NCBI GenBank assembly: GCA_910583745.1 | Contig: CAJTZC010000004.1 | Location: 22,459-86,458, forward strand | Reading direction: 5' to 3' | Length of the DNA: 64,000 bases | Source: an uncultured Bacilli bacterium | GTDB taxonomy: Bacteria > Bacillota_I > Bacilli_A > RF39 > UBA660 | In this document: positions 47,653 through 55,434 of the stretch, piece after piece | Numbering within the stretch: the first letter of the stretch is position 1 | Layout of the letters: the number at the start of each line of letters is the position of its first letter | The notes under the pieces: generated by a model | Told to the model about the DNA's origin: nothing | What the model saw: the letters and a program-made list of their open reading frames with translations, nothing else | The model's database searches: none | Position numbers and translations under genes: made by a program

Positions 47653-48327
47653 ATGGAAAATGAAAAAGAAAAAACTCACATAGCAACTAATTTAAAATAT
47701 TTACGTGCTATAAATGGCAAGTCTTTAAACGATGTTGCTAATATTTGTGGTAAATCCGATGTCGCTGTTCATTATTGGGAAAATGGAACTAGAGAGCCTA
47801 ATGCAGTAGATATAGCAAAATTATCAAATTACTTCGATATTACTGTTGATGACTTATTGATAAAAGATTTACGTTTTGATAACGCTGAATTTGTAGATAT
47901 AAATACCGACACAGTGTCTATACCAGTGCTTGGTATCATTCGAGCCGGTATGCCTATTGAGGCACAAGAAAATATAATCGACTATGTCGATATACCACGT
48001 GAATGGACGAAGGGCGGAAAACAGTTTTTTGGTTTAAAGATTAAAGGTAACAGCATGTCGCCAAAATACGCTTCAGGAGACACAGTAGTCTTTGAAAGTA
48101 CTGAAGATTTTGAATATGCGAATAATAAAGATTCGTGCATTATGGTAAATGGCTTTGATGCTACTTTTAAGAAATTTAATATAAATCAAAGTGGTGTTAC
48201 ATTGACACCCTTGAATTTAGAAAATGAAGACGGGTACACTACTACATTTTATGATGTAGAACAAGTTAAAGAACTACCCGTTAAAGTAATTGGAATCGCT
48301 AGAAGAAAGATTTCTGATATTGAATGA
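47653..48327 (+). CDS. CI-like repressor with LexA/S24 autoprotease domain
   Basis: 224 residues from ATG 47653 (AAAGGGG 8 nt upstream). N-terminal XRE domain (NLKYLRAINGKSLNDVANIC; VHYWENGTREP). S24 domain with a predicted Ala98-Gly99 cleavage site (IIRAGMP), catalytic Ser134 (GNSMSP) and Lys173 (DATFKKF). It keeps the prophage silent and should self-cleave on RecA activation. Probably binds the TTAACAA...TTGTTAA operators. Confidence 0.92.
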   Translation: MENEKEKTHIATNLKYLRAINGKSLNDVANICGKSDVAVHYWENGTREPNAVDIAKLSNYFDITVDDLLIKDLRFDNAEFVDINTDTVSIPVLGIIRAGMPIEAQENIIDYVDIPREWTKGGKQFFGLKIKGNSMSPKYASGDTVVFESTEDFEYANNKDSCIMVNGFDATFKKFNINQSGVTLTPLNLENEDGYTTTFYDVEQVKELPVKVIGIARRKISDIE

Positions 48328-48378
48328 GATTAAATCACAGGAATGTGTTTTAATAAATATTGAGAAAGGAAGTAAAAT

Positions 48379-48624
48379 ATGATTTGTCCAAAATGTAAGA
48401 ATGAAAATGTAACTATACAGGCGGTAAATGAGCAAAAATTAGTTACTAAGCATCATGGTATTTTTTGGTGGATATGTATAGGCTGGTGGTGGGTATTTGT
48501 AAAATGGATTATTTTATTTATACCTGCGATATTTTCTGCAATTTTTATAGGTAAAAGGAAGAAAATTAAAAATATAACAAAAAAGAAACATGTATGTCAA
48601 AACTGTGGTTATATTTGGGAATAA
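48379..48624 (+). CDS. Membrane zinc-ribbon protein, 81 residues
   Basis: CPKCKNENVTIQAVN at the start and CQNCGYIWE at the end make one four-Cys zinc site; between them lie two Trp-rich hydrophobic stretches (FWWICIGWWWVFVKWIILFI). Proteins of this type often lie next to ci in Firmicutes prophages. A superinfection-exclusion role is possible but not shown. Confidence 0.7.
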   Translation: MICPKCKNENVTIQAVNEQKLVTKHHGIFWWICIGWWWVFVKWIILFIPAIFSAIFIGKRKKIKNITKKKHVCQNCGYIWE

Positions 48625-48654
48625 AAAAATCCCCTACTGCTGTAACAGTAGAGG
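48623..48654 (-). terminator. Leftward terminator between int and ci units
   Basis: On the - strand CCTCTACTG, 6-nt loop, CAGTAGGGG, then ATTTTTTT. No T tract follows on the + strand. It points against the + genes on both sides, so it would stop antisense transcription coming from the integrase/tRNA side. Confidence 0.7.
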
Positions 48655-48657
48655 TAA

Positions 48658-48708
48658 AGTACACAAATTAAAAAATCTCGGTCAAAAGATAATTTCTTTT
48701 TGTGTACT
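48658..48708. repeat. 10-bp inverted repeat upstream of int
   Basis: AGTACACAAA (48658-48667) and TTTGTGTACT (48699-48708), perfect, 31 nt apart, ending 50 bp before the int start. Could control int expression or be an excisionase site. Confidence 0.7.
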
Positions 48709-48758
48709 CTAATTCTATCAAAAATAGATAAAAAAGTAAAGAATTGGAGGTAAAAATT

Positions 48759-50030
48759 ATGGCGGTTTTTCCAGTGAAAAAATATAAAACTGTAAAAGAT
48801 GAAAACAGCAATAAAATACAAGTTCAAAAAACTAAAGAAGAATGGAATAAAGAGACTAAAAATGGAACGGCAACGTGGTATTTTGTTAATAGGTACAAAG
48901 TTCATGATAAAGTAAAACAATATAAATCTGCTCTGTTTTCCCTCAAACGCGATGCAGAGACTGATGATGCACTTTTTAGATTAGACCCTATAAAATACAT
49001 AAGTGAACATAGCAAGCGAGCTAAAGTTGATGTTTGTAAAATCAATAACTATTCTAGTAAAAATTTAAATGACTATTTTGAGGATTTCTTTAGTTACAAG
49101 TTGAACTTCAATAGAGAAAGTACTGCTTACGACTATAAGAAATCATGGGACAATCATATATCGGATTTTTTTGTCGATAAGGAAATAACATTAGTAACAG
49201 TTCAAGAATGGTTTGAATATATGAACATTAAACAAAAGGTAGATGGTACATTTTATTCTACTCGAACAAAAAATAAGGTTCTTACTGCTCTAAGAGAATT
49301 TTGTGCTTATCTTGTTAAAAAAGGAAGGCTGGAAATGAACTTTGCTGAAGTAGTTGGAAATTTTGAAAATCCGAATGAAAACAAAAATGAAGAAAAAGAG
49401 ATTAAATTTCAAACTGAAGAACAGTTTAATGAATTTATGGAAGTTGTTGATGACGAATTTTGGTATTCACTATTTAACTTTGCTTTTTGGCATGGTCCAC
49501 GAATTGGAGAACAAAGAGCTCTTAAAATTAAAAATATTAATTTAGATAAAGATATTATAAAGTTTAGTCAAACGTTTTCTAAAAGCAAAAGTGGCGGTGA
49601 AAAGATTGGACCAATAAAAAATGGTTTAGTTCGTGAAATCGCTTTAGCACCACAGAGTAAACCTTATATTGAAAAATTAATTGCTATATATAAAAGAATG
49701 GATGGTTATTCCGACGAATGGTTTTTGTTTGGTGGACCGATTAATACAAATAAGAATAGGATAGAAAGAAAGTTGAATGTATACTACTCTAAACTTAAAA
49801 CGATTCATTCAGATAAGAATATTAATCAGCTATCGCATCATGAATTTGGGCGGCATTCACATGCATCACATCTTCTTAATAAGGGTATAGAAAATGGTAT
49901 GTATCTAGAGGAAGTTTTGTCTATGATTGCTACACGTCTTGGTGATACAATAGAAGTAATTAGAAGGACCTATGCACACCAATATGAACACAAAAACAAC
50001 GATAAAATAAAAGACTTATTAAAATTATAG
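48759..50030 (+). CDS. int: Tyrosine integrase
   Basis: 423 residues from ATG 48759 (GGAGG 8 nt upstream; a TTG at 48744 is also open). N-terminal AP2-like arm-binding region, SAM-like core-binding domain (about 95-195), catalytic domain with Arg in FWHGPRIGEQRALKI (~247), HEFGRHSHASHLLNKG (~365), RLGDTIEVIRRTYAHQY with the Tyr near 405. The usual HXXR is here H-E-F-G-R and the usual RLGH is RLGD. It inserts the phage at the tRNA-Ala att site directly downstream. Confidence 0.93.
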   Translation: MAVFPVKKYKTVKDENSNKIQVQKTKEEWNKETKNGTATWYFVNRYKVHDKVKQYKSALFSLKRDAETDDALFRLDPIKYISEHSKRAKVDVCKINNYSSKNLNDYFEDFFSYKLNFNRESTAYDYKKSWDNHISDFFVDKEITLVTVQEWFEYMNIKQKVDGTFYSTRTKNKVLTALREFCAYLVKKGRLEMNFAEVVGNFENPNENKNEEKEIKFQTEEQFNEFMEVVDDEFWYSLFNFAFWHGPRIGEQRALKIKNINLDKDIIKFSQTFSKSKSGGEKIGPIKNGLVREIALAPQSKPYIEKLIAIYKRMDGYSDEWFLFGGPINTNKNRIERKLNVYYSKLKTIHSDKNINQLSHHEFGRHSHASHLLNKGIENGMYLEEVLSMIATRLGDTIEVIRRTYAHQYEHKNNDKIKDLLKL

Positions 50031-50041
50031 AAAGGAAAATG

Positions 50042-50060
50042 TTACGTAATTGTTACGTAA
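50042..50060. promoter_or_regulatory. Integrase arm-type site pair on the attR side
   Basis: TTACGTAA at 50042-50049 and 50053-50060, both preceded by TG; matches the pair at 10539-10558. In the circular phage these pairs would lie about 46 and 103 bp from the core ends. Confidence 0.6.
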
Positions 50061-50078
50061 ACGAAAAATAAATAAATT

Positions 50079-50098
50079 AAAAACCCGTAAATACGGGT
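50079..50098 (-). terminator. Phage-supplied terminator for the host tRNA-Ala
   Basis: On the - strand ACCCGTA, TT, TACGGGT (effective loop 6 nt) followed by TTTTAATTT. It lies 12 bp beyond the tRNA 3' end, inside the prophage, and replaces the native terminator now at 10381-10402. Confidence 0.7.
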
Positions 50099-50105
50099 AA
50101 ATAAC

Positions 50106-50129
50106 CATTCTGGTGGAGGATGTGGGATT
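50106..50129. other. attR, 24-bp core repeat
   Basis: Identical to 10412-10435. It covers the 3' 19 bases of the tRNA-Ala gene, so the prophage restores the tRNA sequence. Confidence 0.92.
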
Positions 50130-50187
50130 CGAACCCGCGACCCCCTGCGTGCAGGGCAGGTGCTCTAGCCAGCTGAGCTAATCCCCC
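50111..50187 (-). tRNA. tRNA-Ala (anticodon UGC), prophage integration target
   Basis: 77 nt with encoded CCA. Acceptor GGGGGAT/ATCCTCC (one G-U), anticodon stem CCTGC/GCAGG with loop CCTGCAC (UGC). Two oddities: position 33 is C instead of U, and the T-stem GCGGG/CCCAC has a C-A mismatch. The 3' end is the phage att core. Confidence 0.9.
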
Positions 50188-50247
50188 AGGAACAAGATTA
50201 TTCTATCATAAGGTTTAGAGATAATCAAGTTTTTTTTATAAATTGTT

Positions 50248-50466
50248 TTATTTTTCTTCAACAGCGTTGTTATTCGTCACGTTGATTAGTCCTTTTTCGA
50301 GCTCTTCCATCGCACGACCGATGTTTTTTGAACTTTTGTATTCTCTTTCATCTACCTGAAAGTTTTTGTACTCATGCATCTGTTTGCTGCGTTTTGAGAT
50401 TACATGTACCAGTTCATATTTAGAGCTTACGATATTCAACAGTTTATCGATTGAAGGATATATCAT
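50248..50466 (-). CDS. rpoZ: RNA polymerase omega subunit
   Basis: 72 residues. MIYPSIDKLLNIVSSKYELV, HVISKRSKQMHEY and KNIGRAMEELEKGLI are the omega signature. It stabilises the beta' subunit. GGAGAG precedes the ATG. Lies just past the tRNA-Ala. Confidence 0.9.
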   Translation of the reverse strand: MIYPSIDKLLNIVSSKYELVHVISKRSKQMHEYKNFQVDEREYKSSKNIGRAMEELEKGLINVTNNNAVEEK

Positions 50467-50559
50467 ATATTAATCACTCTCCAGTATCTTAATCATACAA
50501 AATAATCGGTTTTAATTCAATAAATCGGACATTTTTTTACATAAATTTTACAATGTGGC

Positions 50560-51570
50560 TTATTTATTTTTAAAAAGGTCCTTTGCTTTCTCTCTATTTT
50601 CATCCGAATATCCCTGTATTGCGTTTGCAACTTTTTGTTTTAAAATATCGTATATTTTGTCACAAACGGCAATATTCTTTTTGTTTGCACTCAATACTGC
50701 TATGACGTGTACTTTTGTATCTTTGGTCACAACGCATATCGATTTTTGTGTGATATATCCATTTTGTCTCGATTCATGAGGATAAACCCAAATGACTTCT
50801 TTGTAATCGATGATTTCAAGTCCTTTCGCGAGATTGATAATATAGTTTTCTGTTAGATAGATTCTCGCCTTTTTTTCATATAGAGAATTCAGTGAAATTG
50901 CTTCATTTTTGATTACTTCTAAATCGTGAGAATATTGACTGAGGGTTTGTTTTATGTTTTTTGCATTTTTAACATAGTAATATATTAGAAGAATGCCAAG
51001 GCAGAAGAATATTCCTATTAGAACGGACTGCCATAGAAAATCGTCGTCCACTTTGCTCGCCGTATCGATGTAATAGTTTGTAACGTATTTTTCGAAATTC
51101 TCGTACGTTAGAAAATCAGTATTAAATATTTCGTTGTAGCTATCTATTGCCAAGTCTTTCAGCTTGATATCTATGTATTTCGTCGTACCGCATATTTTCA
51201 CTGGCTCGGGTTCAGTCGTGCGCTCTGTGTCGTACGAATATTCGAGGATTTTTTCGAGTTTTTTCAACTCTTTTTCTCTCAAATTTGCCGTATAGAGGTA
51301 CTCAGAATCGAAGAGAAAATATATTTTTTTCTCCCCCTCTTTGCCATCTGTAGACGACGCAAAGAAGTCTGTCATGCTTTCGACAACGACACAGACATAC
51401 TCGCCCTCTTCTGTTACTTCGCTCATCAATGTGGGATTGTCTTTTATGCCTTGGAGATGCTTATATGCCCAATATTCTAATGATATACATGCTAGCATTA
51501 CGAGTAATCCCCACAGCAGAAGGTTTTTTTGCGGTTTTGTATTTTTAATAAATTCTCTTTCCCTGTCCAT
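50560..51570 (-). CDS. Membrane protein with two transmembrane helices, 336 residues
   Basis: Helices at about 17-37 and 180-200; the ~140 residues between them are probably outside the cell, and the C-terminal ~135 inside. The extracellular part has VCVVVESMTDFFASS and VKICGTTKYIDIKLKDLAI. No family recognised. It is divergent from the radical SAM gene. Confidence 0.65.
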   Translation of the reverse strand: MDREREFIKNTKPQKNLLLWGLLVMLACISLEYWAYKHLQGIKDNPTLMSEVTEEGEYVCVVVESMTDFFASSTDGKEGEKKIYFLFDSEYLYTANLREKELKKLEKILEYSYDTERTTEPEPVKICGTTKYIDIKLKDLAIDSYNEIFNTDFLTYENFEKYVTNYYIDTASKVDDDFLWQSVLIGIFFCLGILLIYYYVKNAKNIKQTLSQYSHDLEVIKNEAISLNSLYEKKARIYLTENYIINLAKGLEIIDYKEVIWVYPHESRQNGYITQKSICVVTKDTKVHVIAVLSANKKNIAVCDKIYDILKQKVANAIQGYSDENREKAKDLFKNK

Positions 51571-51664
51571 AAATTATCTCTTTCTTTATATAAATTATAC
51601 TAATTTTTATCGAAAATTTCACTATTTATTAAATTGTATGCTAAAATAGTCCCGTGATGAATTT

Positions 51665-52567
51665 ATGAATGAGAAGAGATATTACAGTCTAGATAAATTT
51701 TATAGAACAAGATACGGGAGTAAGGTTTTTAAAGTCAGTCTCGATGCAGGATTAACGTGTCCCAATAAAGACGGTTTGAAGGGAAAAAACGGTTGTATTT
51801 TCTGCAGTGGAGCGACTGGCATCGGTTCAGCGAAGGATACTTTGAGAGAACAGTTCGATATCGTTCGAGCCAACTTATATAAAAAGTGGCCCCATGCCAA
51901 ATGTATTCCCTTTTTAGAGGCGAATACGAATACCTATGCCCCTTTGAATAGATTGAAGTCGATTTATGAGGAACTTTTGGGATATGAGAATGTCGTCGGT
52001 TTGAACATTGCGACAAGGTGTGATGCGATTACGGATGAAGTATACGACTATTTAGAGGAATTGAACCGAAAAACTGATTTGACTATTGAACTTGGATTGC
52101 AATCTTCTTTTGATGAGACTTTAAAATATTTAAATCGAGGTCATACCAAAGAGGAGTTCACTAGGTGTGTGAATGAACTCAAAAAACGGGGAATTCCCGT
52201 CGTTGTACACATCATAAATGGGTTGCCAAATGAGACGGAAGAAATGATGATGGAGACGGTGCATTATGTCAATTCGTTGAAGCCTTCAGGAATAAAGTTT
52301 CACATGCTCTATATAGAGGAAGGTACTGCATTGTGCGAGATGTTCGTGCAAAATCCTTTCCCTCTTCTATCTAAAGATGAATACATTCGCATCGTTTGTA
52401 ATCAGATTGCTATCCTCGATAAAGATATAGTAATTCACCGCTTGGTAAGTGACCCGAATGCTAAAAAACTGGTCGAGCCGAAGTGGTTGACGAGAAAGTT
52501 TGAAATTTTAAATGCTATCGATACTCTCTTAGAAGGCGAAAAAATTGTTCAAGGCATGAAAAAATAG
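51665..52567 (+). CDS. Radical SAM protein, YhcC/YtqA (TIGR01212) family
   Basis: 300 residues. CPNKDGLKGKNGCIFC holds the family's cluster cysteines (spaced CX12CX2C). FLEANTNTYAPLNRLKSIYE, NIATRCDAITDEVYDYL and ELGLQSSFDETLKYLNRGHT are diagnostic. It binds a 4Fe-4S cluster and cleaves SAM; the physiological substrate is not established to my knowledge. Confidence 0.88.
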   Translation: MNEKRYYSLDKFYRTRYGSKVFKVSLDAGLTCPNKDGLKGKNGCIFCSGATGIGSAKDTLREQFDIVRANLYKKWPHAKCIPFLEANTNTYAPLNRLKSIYEELLGYENVVGLNIATRCDAITDEVYDYLEELNRKTDLTIELGLQSSFDETLKYLNRGHTKEEFTRCVNELKKRGIPVVVHIINGLPNETEEMMMETVHYVNSLKPSGIKFHMLYIEEGTALCEMFVQNPFPLLSKDEYIRIVCNQIAILDKDIVIHRLVSDPNAKKLVEPKWLTRKFEILNAIDTLLEGEKIVQGMKK

Positions 52568-52576
52568 ACTTATCGT

Positions 52577-52840
52577 CTACATCATTTTGTTTCGCATCAC
52601 TATTTCAGCCGCTTTTTCTCTCAACATGTCTTCCATTGCAAAGTGAAGAAAATCTATCATGACGGTAGGTACTTCTTCTTCTTTTTTTTGCTCACCATTC
52701 ACAAGTTCGTTTATTTGCTGAGGAGTAAGACCACTTATACTTGCCAAGTCGAAGATTGCTGTGGGATTGGGTTTTATGAACTTTTTAATCTCATCTAATT
52801 TGTCTAGTGTTAATTCTGTTTTATCGCTTTTTTCTTTCAT
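52577..52840 (-). CDS. Small protein with 'FIKPN' repeat, paralogue of the next gene
   Basis: 87 residues from ATG 52840 (AAAGGA 8 nt upstream). LDEIKKFIKPNPTAIFDLAS then SGLTPQQINELV matches LQEIIDFIKPNTSFIFDLSE then SGIAPGEIVDIF in the neighbouring 153-residue protein. All helical. Unknown function. Confidence 0.7.
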   Translation of the reverse strand: MKEKSDKTELTLDKLDEIKKFIKPNPTAIFDLASISGLTPQQINELVNGEQKKEEEVPTVMIDFLHFAMEDMLREKAAEIVMRNKMM

Positions 52841-52916
52841 AAAATTAGTCCTTTCTCTTCTTAGTATGCTCAATAAAAATTAAAACTTTCACTGTTGTGA
52901 GTGAAAGTTATCGATT

Positions 52917-53378
52917 TTATTTCTGTTTCCCAGACATCTGTTGCGTCTTTGCAGCATTTATTTCCTGTATAGCTCTGTATAAACATGTCACACTTTGCTT
53001 AGAACCTTTTTGGTTTTTGAAAATGTCTACGATTTCTCCTGGAGCTATGCCACTTACTTCTGATAAATCGAAGATGAATGAAGTGTTTGGCTTAATAAAA
53101 TCTATTATTTCCTGAAGCTGTTCAGGACTTGGACTTTGTTCTTTTCGTTTTTTGACAATTTGCATTGCATTATGCATTCCCAATACTTTTGTCACCGCAA
53201 CATTCTCCATGTTTAAAAGTATTTGAAAATATTCAGGACTTTCAGCACATTCTTGGGCGATAGCTTCTAAATCCCCTGGATTTTGCTGTAAGTATTGTTT
53301 AATTTCTGCAATTTGTTGTGTTCTTAAGTCGGCAGCATCTCTTCCTGATTGACCTAGATGGCTTCCATATCCACTCAT
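52917..53378 (-). CDS. Protein with two related helical repeats, 153 residues
   Basis: Two units: AEIKQYLQQNPGDLEAIAQE (about 28-85) and QEIIDFIKPNTSFIFDLSEV (about 92-145), each helix-turn-helix-like and similar to the single unit of the next gene. N-terminus MSGYGSHLGQSGRDAADLRT. The pair looks like a local duplication. Family unknown. Confidence 0.7.
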   Translation of the reverse strand: MSGYGSHLGQSGRDAADLRTQQIAEIKQYLQQNPGDLEAIAQECAESPEYFQILLNMENVAVTKVLGMHNAMQIVKKRKEQSPSPEQLQEIIDFIKPNTSFIFDLSEVSGIAPGEIVDIFKNQKGSKQSVTCLYRAIQEINAAKTQQMSGKQK

Positions 53379-53448
53379 AATTATGTTTCCTTTCTATGTT
53401 TACATCATTATTATAGCACGAAAAAAGGAAATTGTGTAATTATATTTC

Positions 53449-55251
53449 CTATTTTGTCAACCTGTATCTATCCTTTGGATCTAGAATAGACTTTCTGATT
53501 CTTATTGCGTCAGGTGTAACTTCGACGTATTCGTCGTCCTCGATGAACTCGAGAGCTTCTTCGAGAGTAAATGTTCTTGGCGTGACGAGGTTTATCGCTT
53601 CGTCAGCAGATTTGCTTCGCGTATTCGACATCTCTTTGTTTTTGCAAGGATTTACGTTTAAATCGTTGTCGCGATTATGGATTCCGACGACCATTCCGAC
53701 ATAGACATCTGTCTGTGGACCCACGATTAATGTTCCGCGTTCTTGCAAGTTGAACAGAGAATAGCCTAAAGTTTTTCCCGTCTCCATACTTACTAAAACT
53801 CCGTTTTTACGGGTAGTCAGTGCTCCAGCATATGGTTTGTACTCGTCGAAGCTTCTTATCATCGTTCCTTCTCCCTTGGTATTCGTGATGAAAGCACTTC
53901 TGTAACCGATTAAGCCACGAGTTGGAGCTGAGAATTCCATGTGTGTAAAATTCTCTGAATCGCTGTTCATCAAGAGTAGGAGACCTTTTCTTTCCTGTAA
54001 ATCGCTTATAATCGTACTGGCGTAGTCGTTCGGACAATTGACGATGACCGTTTCAAACGGTTCACTTTTTTGTCCGTCTTTCTCTTCGAAGAGAACTTGA
54101 GGTTTGCTGACACACAATTCGTAGCCTTCTCTTCTCATGTTTTCAAGTAATATCGATAGATGGAGCTCTCCACGGCCACTTACTTTGAAACCGTCAGCGC
54201 CGGTCATCTCTTCGACTTCTAGTCCAACATTCGTCTCTAGTTCACGTGTGAGACGTTCTCTTATGTGTCTAGTGGTCAAAAACTTTCCACTTTGTCCTGC
54301 GAAAGGACCTGAGTTTACAAGGAAATTCATAGAAAGCGTAGGTCTCTCTATTTCGATTGGTGGAAGTGGGTCTACTGTTCCGTTCGAGCACACCGTATCT
54401 CCTATTGAGATGTGTGAGCATCCTGCGATGGTTACGATGTCGCCAAAGTAAGCTTCTGATTTTTCTACTCTTCGAATTCCTTCTTCTACAAACAGTTTGG
54501 ACACTCTGAAAGTGGTCACTTCTCCATCATTTTTGACGAGGGTTACGGTCTCTCCATTTTTGATTTTACCTTTTGTTATTCTACCTACTCCTAAACGACC
54601 GATGTAATCGTCGTAGTCGAGGTTCGAAATTTGTAGCTGCAATGGGTCACTTTCGTTTCCCTTGTATGCTTCGCACTGTTTTAGAACTGTCTCTAAAAGT
54701 GGCGCAATCGAATTCGAATCTTCTTCAAGAGAAAGTTTTGCAATTCCGTCGCGAGCCGTTCCATATACTATTGGAAATTCTAGTTGTTCGTCGGTTGCAT
54801 TCAATTCGCAGAACAAATCGAAGACCATGTCGACGACTGCTTCTGGTCGTGCATCTTTTTTATCTATTTTGTTTATGAATAATATCGGTCTCAAATTTTG
54901 TTCTAGAGCCTTTTTCAAGACAAATCGAGTCTGAGGCATAGGGCCTTCGGCAGCATCTACAATTAAAACGACAGTATCGACAGTTCTAATTACGCGTTCT
55001 ACTTCACTCGAAAAATCGGCGTGTCCTGGTGTATCCACGATGTTAATTTTGTAATCTTTGTACTTTATCGAACAGTTTTTAGAGTAAATTGTAATACCTC
55101 TTTCTCTTTCAATATCGTTCGAGTCCATCACACAGTCGACGACGGCTTCGTTATCTCTGAAAACGCCATTTTGGTTTAACAAGGCGTCTACGAGCGTACT
55201 TTTTCCAGCGTCGACGTGGGCGACAACTGCAATGTTAATAATTTTATCCAT
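53449..55251 (-). CDS. typA: Ribosome-associated GTPase TypA/BipA
   Basis: 600 residues. AHVDAGKSTLVDALL (G1), DSNDIERERGITIYSKN (G2), DTPGHADFSSEVER (G3) and NKIDK (G4), then EF-G-like domains and the BipA-specific C-terminus (GRGELHLSILLENMRREGYE; APTRGLIGYRSAF). Length is normal. Acts in ribosome assembly and stress adaptation. Confidence 0.96.
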   Translation of the reverse strand: MDKIINIAVVAHVDAGKSTLVDALLNQNGVFRDNEAVVDCVMDSNDIERERGITIYSKNCSIKYKDYKINIVDTPGHADFSSEVERVIRTVDTVVLIVDAAEGPMPQTRFVLKKALEQNLRPILFINKIDKKDARPEAVVDMVFDLFCELNATDEQLEFPIVYGTARDGIAKLSLEEDSNSIAPLLETVLKQCEAYKGNESDPLQLQISNLDYDDYIGRLGVGRITKGKIKNGETVTLVKNDGEVTTFRVSKLFVEEGIRRVEKSEAYFGDIVTIAGCSHISIGDTVCSNGTVDPLPPIEIERPTLSMNFLVNSGPFAGQSGKFLTTRHIRERLTRELETNVGLEVEEMTGADGFKVSGRGELHLSILLENMRREGYELCVSKPQVLFEEKDGQKSEPFETVIVNCPNDYASTIISDLQERKGLLLLMNSDSENFTHMEFSAPTRGLIGYRSAFITNTKGEGTMIRSFDEYKPYAGALTTRKNGVLVSMETGKTLGYSLFNLQERGTLIVGPQTDVYVGMVVGIHNRDNDLNVNPCKNKEMSNTRSKSADEAINLVTPRTFTLEEALEFIEDDEYVEVTPDAIRIRKSILDPKDRYRLTK

Positions 55252-55434
55252 AGTTATCCAACTTCCTTCGTACTTAATAGATAATAATATAAATAAGGTA
55301 AAATATCAAGTTTTTTCGGTCTGTAAATGCAAAAAGGATGCTTCGGTTTGACAAATTATGATTCTTTTGAAATGAGCATCTTTCGATTAGTAAAAAAATC
55401 TCATTTTCACATAATGCATTAAAAAAGAAGCGAC

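Larger units (their letters stand above)
10412..50129. mobile_element. Complete-looking siphovirus-type prophage in tRNA-Ala
   Basis: 39.7 kb between two 24-bp att repeats. It holds every module expected of a temperate tailed phage: integrase, CI/Cro switch, replication, recombination, packaging, head, tail, lysis and accessory genes. Structural genes resemble the SPP1-like portal and MuF-type group. Nearly all genes run leftward; the exceptions are int, ci, two zinc-ribbon genes and the HNH-like gene by attL. Its composition is more AT-rich than the flanking host genes. I found only one probable frameshift, in a small ORF at 26826-27035, so the phage may be inducible. Confidence 0.95.

Noticed and set aside
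48609..48920. 103-codon ORF on the - strand
   Set aside because: It covers the terminator and the antisense of the int start; composition is a shadow of AT-rich coding DNA.
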